In this document: piece by piece, positions 34,041 to 43,779 of the stretch
Position numbering within the stretch: position 1 is the stretch's first letter
Layout of the letters: each line of letters begins with the position of its first letter
Assembly: GCA_020137815.1 (NCBI GenBank)
Contig: CM035355.1
Location: 8,183,673-8,247,672 of the forward strand
Length of the DNA stretch: 64,000 bases
Origin: Hormiphora californensis
Lineage: Eukaryota; Ctenophora; Tentaculata; Cydippida; Pleurobrachiidae
Reading direction: 5' to 3'
Position numbers and translations under genes: made by a program
Notes under the pieces: generated by a model
What the model saw: only the letters and a program-made list of their open reading frames with translations
What the model was told of the DNA's origin: nothing
Databases searched by the model: none

Positions 34041-34170
34041 CTAACTATAATGGTAACTATGGTAACTATGATGGTAACTATGGTAAATATGGTAACTATG
34101 GTAACCGACTTACTGCCAGGTTCAGGGGTAGGAGCGGGTTCTATAATGGTAACTATGGTAACTATGGTAA
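34041..34170 (-). repeat. Duplicated exon end plus donor with GTAACTATG repeat
   Basis: A 57-base unit containing the chitinase exon 2 end, its GTAAGT donor and GGTAACTATGGTAACTATG words is present twice. Downstream it decays into more GGTAACTATG units. Confidence 0.85.
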
Positions 34171-34327
34171 CGGACTTACTGCCAGGTTCAGGGGTAGGGG
34201 CGGGTTCTTTGGTAGGCTCTGGCTCCTGTGTGGGGGGATCCGTGGGAGGGTCAGTAGGGGCCTTGGTTGGTCCGGGGTTGCAGTCAACGTTGGCGGGCCA
34301 ATCACAGTACTTTGCCACCCAGTTAAA
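34171..34327 (-). CDS. Chitinase exon 2: end of CBM14 and Pro/Thr linker
   Basis: Acceptor CTCATTTCAG, then FNWVAKYCDWPANVDC, the last two cysteines of a peritrophin-A (CBM14) chitin-binding domain. A linker rich in PT, DPPT and PEP follows. The donor GGCA|GTAAGT occurs twice: at 34170 and again 57 bases on at 34113, because the exon end and donor (34114-34170) are tandemly duplicated. Using the distal donor would add in-frame sequence including VTIVTIV. Joining to exon 3 is phase 1. Confidence 0.75.
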
Positions 34328-34339
34328 CTGAAATGAGAG

Positions 34340-34730
34340 AGAGGTAACTAGTGGTAACCATAATGGTAACTAGTGGTAACCATAGTGGTAATTATATGGT
34401 AACTAGAGGTATCTAGTGGTAACCATAATGGTAACCATAGTGGTAACTATGGTAACTAGTGGTAACCATAGTGGTAACTAGTGGTAACTAGTGGTAACTA
34501 GTGGTAACCATAGTGGTAACTAGTGGTAACTAGTGGTGACTAGTGGTAACTACATGGTAACTAGTGGTAACCATAGTGGTAACTAGTGGTAACTAGTGGT
34601 AACTAGTGGTAACCATAGTGGTAACTAGTGGTAACTAGTGGTGAATAGTGGTAAATACATGGTAACTAGTGGTAACCATAGTGGTAACTATGGTAAATAG
34701 TGGTAACTAGTATAGTGGTAACTTTGGTTA
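34340..34730. repeat. Degenerate GTGGTAACTA / GTGGTAACCATA minisatellite
   Basis: About 390 bp of roughly 11-bp words (TAGTGGTAAC) beginning about 12 bases from the chitinase exon 2 acceptor. Confidence 0.93.
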
Positions 34731-35076
34731 CTATTATGACATCTGGATCATAATTAGAAAATATTTGTACTCTGAGTCAGATACACAACTGATCCTCTCG
34801 AATAATTAGTTGTGCAAAACTAAAGATTACATATCCGATTGTAAGGATTTCTAATGCACATAATATAATTCCATTGAAAGGAATATATTGAAGTGCTGGC
34901 ATCATGTTTCCGGTGTTGTGACCTCACCACCCTACAATATAGAGAGGCAACAACACAGGCATATCACCATAACAACACCGATTCTTAGAACTCTTTAGAG
35001 TCGCCGCTCTTTGAGAGATATGGTGATAATATCACATACACGTGTCATGTGCCTAATAATGTTTCATTGTGATAAA
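34731..35076. other. Unannotated stretch before the assembly gap
   Basis: A+T-rich with no recognisable exon. The plus/minus ORFs here run into the N run and are meaningless. Confidence 0.5.
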
Positions 35077-35176
35077 NNNNNNNNNNNNNNNNNNNNNNNN
35101 NNNNNNNNNNNNNNNNNNNNNNNNNNNNNNNNNNNNNNNNNNNNNNNNNNNNNNNNNNNNNNNNNNNNNNNNNNNN
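35077..35176. other. Assembly gap (100 N)
   Basis: A run of exactly 100 N, the usual placeholder for a gap of unknown size. It ends inside a GGTGGAGGTAGG minisatellite. Confidence 0.99.
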
Positions 35177-35265
35177 GGGGTGGAGGTAGGGTGGAGGTAG
35201 GGTGGATGGGGTGGAGGTAGGGTGGGTGGGGTGGAGGTAGGGTGGAGGTGGGGTGGAGGTGGTGG
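35177..35265. repeat. GGTGGAGGTAGG minisatellite at gap edge
   Basis: Same unit and orientation as the array at 32450-32735. Confidence 0.95.
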
Positions 35266-35324
35266 GCGGACTCTAGTGCTAACGGACTCTATATCTAAAC
35301 CCAAGGAGGACTCTAGTAGTGTAG

Positions 35325-35442
35325 ATTTAGTGCATCCACGCCAACTTGGTTTAAAACTTAGTGCAACCACGCCAACTTGGTTTAAAACTTAGTGCAACCA
35401 CGCCAACTTGATTTAAAACTTAGTGCAACCACGCCAACTTGT
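35325..35442 (+). repeat. 31-bp tandem repeat, 4 copies
   Basis: Units contain ACTTAGTGCAACCACGCCAA followed by CTTGGTTTAAA. It precedes a region of GA microsatellites. Confidence 0.93.
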
Positions 35443-35639
35443 GAGACCATATCAGTCAATCCACGCTAGTGAATTCAGTATGCATGGTTTAACATGTGTT
35501 TAAATTATTCCACATGGGACCACAGGTTCTCCAATAGGATCTGAGTCCGATAGATTTAACCCTGTTCTCGCTTGGAATGTGTAGGGTAATGATAGCAGAT
35601 GGGTATGGGGTAGAGAGCTATAGAGAGGGCGAGAGAGAG

Positions 35640-36380
<741 letters not shown>

Positions 36381-36884
36381 CCAGTCAGAGGTCACATGGG
36401 CAAGCTTATAAAAACCAAAGAAATTTCTGACCATTTCACTCCAAGCTGCTCCCCCTTCCATCCCCCAGACTTCAGTCAAGAAGCTACAACACCCTACTGT
36501 ACCTCTCCAGAATGAACCTCTGTTTGACGATGCTTTAAATTCATCTCTCAATTCTTAATGCTGTTTAGTTCTGGAATCTGAATATTTTAGATCTCAGAAT
36601 TAAATAGCCACTATGAACTGAAAGTTGTGTTTATGACATGATCAAATTGAAATAAATTCTGAGGGGGTTAGGAAGGATTGTTGTTCGCTTCTACACTCAA
36701 GTCTGAGGGATGGAAGGGGGATAGCTTGTTTGTTTTTGTTATTTGTCTTGATAGGAAATTCAGTCGGATATTTAAAAAAGTTACTCAAATAGAGACCATT
36801 AATTTCAAACCCGACTGAATTTTCACTTGAAATTATATCTGTACCCCTGTTCACTGCAGATGCACTGCATCTCTCTCTCTTCCC

Positions 36885-36916
<32 letters not shown>

Positions 36917-37088
36917 ATTGCACTCAGCCTACTATCATAATAGACCATCGTAATATGATACCTAGATCTTAGATTCAACCCACAATTCCTGAGTATCATT
37001 GTGTAGTAGGCCAAATATTTCAGTCTCTCTCTCTCTCTTTGTCTTGTAACAAACATCAAGTAAGACTAATTCTTAAATTCTAGCAGTT
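36381..37088. other. Non-coding flank with foldback and TC tracts
   Basis: A short inverted repeat, GAAATTCAGTCGG at about 36757 and CCGACTGAATTTTC at about 36812, encloses 45 bases. TC tracts lie at 36870-36915 and 37020-37040. No exon is recognised. Confidence 0.55.
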
Positions 37089-37693
37089 ATGGGTCGCTTG
37101 CACCGTGATGGATCTTCTAGAGACAAGAAATATCCTCTTAAAGTATCTCAATTAGTTGAGACTTCTTCTTCTTCTTCTCAACAAAATAGCAGCACTCCGA
37201 AAGATAAAAAGAAGACTGGTCGTAAACCGCTAAAATTAGGATCATCTGTTAGTTGGGGTATGTTTACTACATCATATTAGCTGCAATATGTGTCACTAGG
37301 AGACTTGTTCAAGTAGCTGTTGACTCAAGTTCCTATATCACCCCTCATCTCAATTTGCAGAAGAACCCAAGCCGAATGATCACCTGAACAATGTGTACAA
37401 TAATTGCGGTTGGTCTAACACGAAAGATAATTGCAGCTACTGCGATAAGGTGAATTGTATTAACTATACTGCAAATTGCTTATTTTGTTGAAATAATTTG
37501 TTGCTATATTGTCACATTTAATTCCTTTTTGTAGATTGATAAATCACTAACTGAACGTGTGATGTTGCTGGAAGATCAGATCGCTATACTACAAGCACGG
37601 TTAAATTCCCTAACAGACACTAATTCAACTGATTCAATAAACAGTTTTTTAGAAAGCTTGTCAGTATGTGCTCACACCAAGAAAAATTACTAG
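37089..37693 (+). CDS. Small basic / coiled-coil protein, 3 exons, 138 aa
   Basis: Exons 37089-37257, 37361-37449 and 37535-37693, with GT-AG junctions and consistent phases (1, 0). Exon 1 encodes MGRLHRDGSSRDKKYP, a serine run and a Lys-rich stretch (KDKKKTGRKPLKLG). Exon 2 encodes CGWSNTKDNCSYCDK, a small Cys-rich patch. Exon 3 encodes a predicted coiled coil (ERVMLLEDQIAILQARLNSL) and ends at TAG. I do not recognise the family. It is the first of several small plus-strand genes that share repeated introns with TC tracts. Neighbouring exons at 38584-39037 have a similar basic-then-helical design and may be a related gene. Confidence 0.55.
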
Positions 37694-37724
37694 ATATCTG
37701 GAGATTTGATATGTCAATAAGTGT

Positions 37725-37848
37725 GATTCTTTCTCTCTCTCTCTTTCTCAACAACACGGAATTACACTTAATATACTAATTATGTTATTACTGGATTCCG
37801 TTGGGTAAACCCTGTTGATCATCTACTCTATGCTATCTCGTCTCTCTC

Positions 37849-37896
<48 letters not shown>

Positions 37897-37914
37897 CTTC
37901 TCTCTTCTCTCTCT

Positions 37915-37963
<49 letters not shown>

Positions 37964-38345
37964 CTCTCTCTCTCTCCTCTACTCTCTCTCTCTTCTCTCT
38001 CTCTCTCTTCTCTCTCGCTATCTCACATTATCTCTATCTCTCCGCTCACCATCTCTTGTGTGTCTCTTAGCTCTCTCTCTTCTTCACTCTAATCTCTCGC
38101 TCTCGCTCTCTCTATCTCTCTGTCCATCTATCTCTCTATCTCTCTATTTCTCTCGCTGTCCCATTATCTCTCTCGCTCCATCTCTCTGTGTGTCTCTCTA
38201 GCTCTCTCTCCTCCCTCTATCTCTCGCTCTCGCTCTCTCTCTATCTCTCTGTCCATCTATCTCTCTATCTCTCTTATTCCTCGATGGTCCCATATCTCTA
38301 TCGTCGTCCATCTTCTGGTGCTCTCCTCTAGCTCTCCCCCCTCCC
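37725..38345. repeat. Compound TC microsatellite
   Basis: About 500 bp of (TC)n with CG and TA interruptions; a subunit containing CTCTCTGTCCATCTATCTCT occurs twice (about 38114 and 38246). Confidence 0.95.
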
Positions 38346-38583
38346 CACCCCCCAACTAAAATATGTAACTTTATCAGAATGTTAAGATTCGACTCTACTT
38401 TTGATACAACGCTGACTCCCACAACTAAGTCCAATAAAAAACGCATCGTTGATTTAATGATATGCACGGCTAACATATGAAATCAAAGGTTTACTTTTTT
38501 TACTTAGAGCTAATTATCGTATATGGCAACTTTCGAGCATCAGAAAACTCTTTTAGATAAATTAAGGTTCAATCATTCCCTAG

Positions 38584-39037
38584 AAAAAGACAAAGACACA
38601 TAGAGGCAAGAAGAGTGGTGATAATGAGTCTAGTGGTCAGGCTGACAAAGTTTGCGAACCAACATCACCAAGCGATAATGAGGTAAGATCAATAATAAAC
38701 AATGTTTCTTACCACAAACGAACAAGTCTACCAAGCTTGCCCTCCAACTTGTGATATTGCCTTTTCACACGATAATTGCAATGCCCTCACGGGATGGAGA
38801 TGTGAATCGACCTTACCGTGAGGGAGCTGCCTAGTTTTACACGCTATAACTTACCTGCACCACCACCTCTTTTTATAGGACTTACCGAGACTATTGTGGG
38901 TCTCTCCTGAGGAGGAAGAGGAGGAAATTAGAGAGGCGAATATGGTTAAAAGGATACGGTTACTGTCAAGGAGGGAGATTAGGAAAGAGATACAGATATT
39001 GAAAGATGAACTGATAAGGCGTGTGAGAAGGAGTTGA
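38584..39037 (+). CDS. Small coiled-coil protein, 3' two exons
   Basis: Exon 38584-38682 (KKTKTHRGKKSGDNES ... SPSDNE) follows the acceptor TTCCCTAG and ends at GTAAGA. Exon 38879-39037 (DLPRLLWVSPEEEEEEIREA ... LSRREIRKEIQILKDELIRR) follows TTTTTATAG and ends at TGA. The phase-0 join is open. The C-terminal 40 residues are charged and helical, probably a coiled coil. The start is not identified. Family unknown. Confidence 0.5.
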
Positions 39038-39104
39038 GGGATCTTCACCAAATCTCATTATGAAGGTTAGCAATCTAATCTTCTTGGCAATTAATATTCT
39101 CCCT

Positions 39105-39150
39105 CTCTTTCTCTCTCTCTCTCTCTCTCACTCTCTCTCTCTCTCTTTTT
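39105..39150. repeat. TC microsatellite
   Basis: Short (TC)n in an intron-like spacer. Confidence 0.9.
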
Positions 39151-39368
39151 TTAAAAACTATTCTGATTGTTATCATCTTTCTCAGAAGCTGCCGAGACAC
39201 TTGCTGACGACTCCTGTGGCTGTCGTGTGATAAATAAAATGGACTGAAATTGTTATCTATTTTTAAAGCTGGTTATCATTTCCTATTCTTACCTTACCCT
39301 AACCACCACCCACCCACCCCCCCACCCCTTATCACTCTAAATCTATTATCTCTATTATATAGACTAAA

Positions 39369-39983
39369 AATGAAAACAAAGTCCACTGTGGCGGGACAGG
39401 TGTTAGTGTGTAACAATGAATCAGGACGAGAGCCCACATCGTAGTAAAAAACACATTAAAGCGCTGCAGAGGGTAAGTTGTCTCCTCACAACTCATTTTG
39501 AAATGGAATATTCAGAAAAATCCCCAACTCACCCACTCCCCCACACACTACTCCACTTCCTATCATCAAATATATCCCCCCTCAGGACAGCTCGGGGCCT
39601 TGACTGAGGAAATGGTATCTGTGATGAGCCAACCCCCTCCTAAGGGTGCTAATGAAGTACCACAAAGGTTGCCCGAGGACTGGAAGGAAGATATCTAACA
39701 TGCCACCCAGAGCTAAGGCCGATTTGGCGACTTCTCATTTTTCAGCACTCGGTATGTATTGTATATGATCGTTTATGACTAATCATAGCTCGTTACAAAA
39801 TATCGAAAATTGCGGTACTATCAAAATTGTTTCCTAGGCCTCAACAGGAGGGATGGAGTTGAAGAGAGCAAATGTACCCTTTGTAGTGTGGTGTTTCCGA
39901 ATACCGTTAGCAGGGACGCGCATCAAGATGGAGCCAGACATCTGAAGGCTGTATTAGTTAGCCAAAAAATCATCCCACACCAG
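39369..39983 (+). pseudogene. Matrin-type zinc-finger exons, copy 1
   Basis: Coding pieces: SPHRSKKHIKALQR (before GTAAGT at about 39472), GQLGALTEEMVSVMSQPPPK ... EDWKEDI-stop (39586-39698), and after an intron NRRDGVEESKCTLCSVVFPN ... RDAHQDGARHLKAV (39838-39983). CTLC ... H ... H, with twelve residues between the second Cys and first His and five between the His residues, fits the zf-met / U1-type finger that binds double-stranded RNA or RNA-protein partners. SKKHIKAL is the tail of another such finger. The first-finger exon is out of phase compared with copy 2, so this copy may be broken or contain a sequencing indel. Confidence 0.5.
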
Positions 39984-40331
39984 GTATTCAGCAGTTAGTC
40001 TTTGTGTTATCTAAGTCTATCAAACGGTTGTGTGTGAACCTCAGGGTTCAGCTATTTTCCACTGAGACCCAGGGTTCAGGTATCGTTACCTCTCCTCTAT
40101 AGTTTACTTCTATCGAAATATAATACTGTATCAATCAGGTCTGATACGGAATCTACCGAGACACTTGCTGACGACTCCTGTGGCTGTCGTGTGATAAATA
40201 AAATGGACTGAAATTGTTATCTATTTTTAAAGCTGGTTATCATTTTCGCTATTCTTACACTAACAACCAACCACACCACCCACCCCCACCACCTATCACT
40301 CTAAATCTATTATCTCTATTAATAGCAATAA

Positions 40332-40940
40332 AATGACAACAAAGTGCCACATGGGCGGGACAGGTGTTATTGTTACAATGAATCAGGCGAGAGCCCACAT
40401 CAATAGTAAAAAACACCTAAAGCGGCTGCAGCAGGGTAAGTTGTCTCCTCACAACTCATTTTTGAAATGAATTCAGAAAATCCCCCCTCCCCCCCTCCCC
40501 CCATACTCCATCTCCTATCATCAAATATATCCCCCCTCAGGACAGCTCGGGGCCTTGACTGAGGAAATGGTATCTGTGATGAGCCAACCCCCTCCTAAGG
40601 GTGCTAATGAAGTACCACAAAGGTTGCCCGAGGAAGCTGGAAGGACAGATATCTAACATGCCACCCAGAGCTAAGGCCGATTTGGCGACTTCTCATTTTC
40701 TCAGAACTCGGTATGTCATTCTGATCGTTATGACTAATCATAGCTCGTTACAAAATATCGAAAATTGCGGTACTAATCAAAATTGTTTCCTAGGCCTCAA
40801 CAGGAGGGATGGAGTTGGAGAGAGCAAATGTACCCTTTGTAGTGTGGTGTTTCCGAATACCGTTAGCAGGGACGCGCATCAAGATGGAGCCAGACATCTG
40901 AAGGCTGTATTAGTTAGCCACAACAACATGCCACACCCAG
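40332..40940 (+). CDS. Matrin-type zinc-finger exons, copy 2
   Basis: Copy of the previous block. Here the first finger tail reads MNQARAHINSKKHLKRLQQ and joins in phase with GQLGALTEEMVSVMSQPPPK (40541-40656, ending EEAGRTDI-stop). The second finger exon (40794-40940) encodes ESKCTLCSVVFPNTVSRDAH. The C-terminal residues before the stop differ from copy 1 because of compensating indels. Whether the fingers belong to one or two transcripts per unit is unclear. The first Cys pair is partly blurred (KCHMGG), again suggesting indels. Confidence 0.5.
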
Positions 40941-41130
40941 GTATCAGCAGTTGAGTCTTGGTGGTTATCTAAGTCTATCAAACGGTTGTGGGTGAACTCG
41001 GGTTTCAGCTATTTCCACTGAGACCAGGGTTCAGGTTCGTTACTCTACTCTTGTTTATCTATCGAAAATGAATACTGTTATCAATCAGGTCTGATACGGA
41101 ATCTACCGAGACACTCCTGTGGCTGGAAAT

Positions 41131-41597
41131 GGACTGGAATTATCATCAAGGGGGTTATGTATAATACACTTTTCGACACGGGACTAAGCAAGGGGGTTGC
41201 AGGTCAGGCCTACAGAAGGTGGGGTGTGACAGTGATTTCTTATGTACACATGATGAAAATGCAGGACTGGTTAGGGACCGGCCCCGCCCCAAGAGCTTGT
41301 TGACATAGCTCAACCAAGGCTAGCGGAGGGGGATAAGAGCTCAAAACAGGCATACGATGGTGATGTATGACTGTGGTTGAAAGTGAAGTGTTCTTTTTCA
41401 TGTGAAAAATAGGGTTCAACGTATTAATGCAGGAGGGATCTTGTTAGGATGACTGGAATTATTGTTGTTTATATTTATTCAAGCAAACTGGTTTTCATTT
41501 CTTATTTCTATACCCCGATAAAATAATACTGGCTTTTTGCTTCATTTCCTTTTCACACCCATCCTCCCTCTCTAACATTTTAAACTCTTATAGCAAC
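41131..41597. other. Spacer, no gene seen
   Basis: Mixed-composition sequence between the duplicated zinc-finger block and the next small gene, with no recognised exon. Confidence 0.45.
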
Positions 41598-42142
41598 ATG
41601 AATGATAGTAACCTCCTACTCCTCGCTGAGATAGCCAATCAAGTAGATTATTGTATCCATGGAGATAGACAGCAAGCAAACCATGTTAACTTTTATTCTA
41701 CACAACAAGGTAATCCCCCCCCCCCCCCTTTGTCTCCCCCCTTACCTCATACCCATCGGCTATCCTGATATATGCATATATTCCCCTCAGGAGAGGATGG
41801 AGCTGAGACGACATTGGTTAGGAATGGTCAGTCTACCCTCCAGCTACAATCTGTGATTTCTCAACTGCAGCGGGGTAAACAAAACTCTCTCTCTCTTTCT
41901 CTACCTCTCTCTCCATCTCTCTCTCGCTCTCTCCCGCTCTCTCTCTCTCCCTCTCTCTCTCCTCTCCCTCTCTACCTCCATACCCATCTGCTATCATGAT
42001 ATATGCATATATCCCCCCCTCAGGAGAGGATGGAGCTGAGACGACATTGGTAAGGAATGGCCAGTCTACCCTCCAGCTACAATCTGTGATTTCTCAACTG
42101 CAGCGGCGGTAGGGTAAACAAAACTCTCTCTCTCTCTTTCTC

Positions 42143-42201
<59 letters not shown>

Positions 42202-42315
42202 CTCCATACCCATATGCTATCATATATCCCCCTCAGGAGAGGATGGAGCTGAGACGACAGTGCCTAGGAATGGGTCAGCTACCCTCCAAGCACAATGGCA
42301 ATCTCTCAACCTGCA
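41598..42315 (+). CDS. Small gene with a triplicated exon
   Basis: Exon 1 (41598-41709) reads MNDSNLLLLAEIANQVDYC ... STQQG and ends at GTAATC. It is followed by three tandem copies of one exon: 41791-41874, about 42023-42115 and about 42235-42325, each preceded by a CCCCTCAG acceptor. Copy 1 encodes GEDGAETTLVRNGQSTLQL and ends in QLQRG. Copy 2 lacks one base, and copy 3 is more diverged (ACAGTGCCTAGG). Introns between copies are (TC)n. The family is unknown. Only the first copy keeps a clear frame. Confidence 0.45.
41885..42200. repeat. TC microsatellites between exon copies
   Basis: Two (TC)n blocks (41885-41985 and 42124-42200), each placed right after a copy of the exon donor. Confidence 0.93.
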
Positions 42316-42354
42316 AGTGGGGTGGTAAATAGAACTCTATCTCTTATTAATTAC

Positions 42355-42513
42355 CACTAGACCTCCGGGACAATCTTTGGAAATAGCTCGTCCGTTCCAG
42401 CATTGCCAATATTTAGAACAATCCTCAGAATTCCTGTATAGTCCCGTGTCTTTGGGACAGGTGAAGGCCAGGGCCAGGGCTGGCAATACAGCCAACAGGG
42501 TCAAATACTGCAT
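42355..42513 (-). CDS. Chitinase exon 1: signal peptide and most of CBM14
   Basis: Starts MQYLTLLAVLPALALA, a classical secretory signal peptide, followed by FTCPKDTGLYRNSEDC and SKYWQCWNGRAISKDCPGG, four of the six cysteines of a peritrophin-A domain. It ends phase 0 at GTAATT. The exon at 34171-34327 begins phase 0 with FNWVAKYCDWPANVDC, the remaining two cysteines, so the two form a complete CBM14 although they lie 8 kb apart with plus-strand genes and an N gap between. The protein would be a secreted chitin-binding chitinase. Upstream of the ATG lies an array that repeats the start codon and the first 12 codons. Confidence 0.8.
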
Positions 42514-42524
42514 GATGTCTAGAG

Positions 42525-43330
42525 ATATTAGGGGGGGGGTTAGGTGCAGGCAATAGGGCCAACAGGGTCAGATACTGCATTGTCTAGATATTGGGGGGGG
42601 GGGGGGTTAGGTGCAGGCAACACAGCCAACAGGGTTAGGTACTGCATGATGTCTAGATATTGGGGGGGGGGGGGGTTAGGTGCAGGCAACACAGCCAACA
42701 GGGTTAGGTACTGCATGATGTCTAGATATTGGGGGGGGGGGGGTTAGGTGCTGCAACACAGCCAACAGGGTCAGGTACTGCATGTCTAGATATGGGGGGG
42801 GGGTTAGGTACGCAGGCAATACAGCCAACAGGGTTAGGTACTGCATGATATCTAGATAATATGAGGGGGGTTAGGTACGCAGGCAATACAGCCAACAGGG
42901 TCAGATACTGCATGATGTCTAGATATTGGGGGGGGGGGGGGGTTAGGTGCAGGCAACACAGCCAACAGGGTCAGATACTGCATGATGTCTAGATATTGGG
43001 GGAGGGGGGTTAGGTGCAGGCAATACAGCCAACAGGGTCAGGTACTGCATGATGTCTAGATATTGGGGGGGGGGGGGTTAGGTGCAGGCAATACAGCCAA
43101 CAGGGTCAGATACTGCATTGTCTATAGATATTGGGGGGGGGGGGGTTAGGTGCAGGCAATACAGCCAACAGGGTCAGATACTGCATGTCTAGATATTGGG
43201 GGGGGGGGGTTAGGTGCAGGCAATAGGGCCAACAGGGTCAGATATACTGCATGTCTAGATATTGGGGGGGGGGGGGGGTTAGGTGCAGGCAATAGGGCCA
43301 ACAGGGTCAGATATACTGCATTGTCTATAA
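42525..43330 (-). repeat. Array of about 12 copies of the chitinase start (about 66 bp)
   Basis: In the gene's orientation each unit holds CACCTAAC, a C-run of 8-14, AATATCTAGACATC and ATGCAGTATCTGACCCTG with TTGGCTGTATTGC. Each is thus a branch-point-like word, a pyrimidine tract, an AG and the start codon with the first 12 codons of the signal peptide. The C-run length varies. The copy next to exon 42355-42513 is the functional-looking one. Confidence 0.93.
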
Positions 43331-43779
43331 GGAGGGGGTTTAAAGTTGTAGTAGTAGTCCTCAAAATGATAATGCTTTTACATCTAGTTAGTGCGAAAAG
43401 ATAAGATCTACTGGAATAATAACCAACCAACACAACAACAACAACAACAACAAAATGGATTTATATACCGACTAAATAGACAAGTACTCTCGATTGGTTC
43501 GAAGAGCAATTGCCATTCATAGCGGTTCTCTCATCCTATCTTGACATATTGGTTGACAAAAGGTCGTAAATGGTAACTCATACTGGTGACTTATAACTGA
43601 CATATATAGTAGACTTTATTAACTCTCAACACTTGGTGACTGTGGGTGACAAGTATAATCAGAAAAAATAATAACAAAAATGATAAACTGAATAGTATCT
43701 TAGATTATAAAGAATTATGTGACAGCAGCAGGGGTGACCGTGTGAGAACGGGGACTAGTGAATAACCGAAAAGAAATTA

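Larger units (their letters stand above)
39185..41130 (+). repeat. Tandem duplication of about 965 bp carrying zinc-finger exons
   Basis: The block starting CCGAGACACTTGCTGACGAC occurs at 39188 and 40157, and a truncated third copy starts at 41107. Each copy carries the same exon set. Copies differ by many one-base indels, especially in homopolymers, which points to either decay or consensus errors. Confidence 0.9.

Noticed and set aside
33896-34318. 140-codon minus ORF as a complete small protein
   Set aside because: It combines the chitinase exon with intron repeat (VTIVTI) sequence; the GTAAGT donors show that the exon ends earlier.
43150-43404. Plus-strand ORF with repeated QAIQPTGSDTA
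   Set aside because: It is the antisense of the start-codon array of the chitinase gene.
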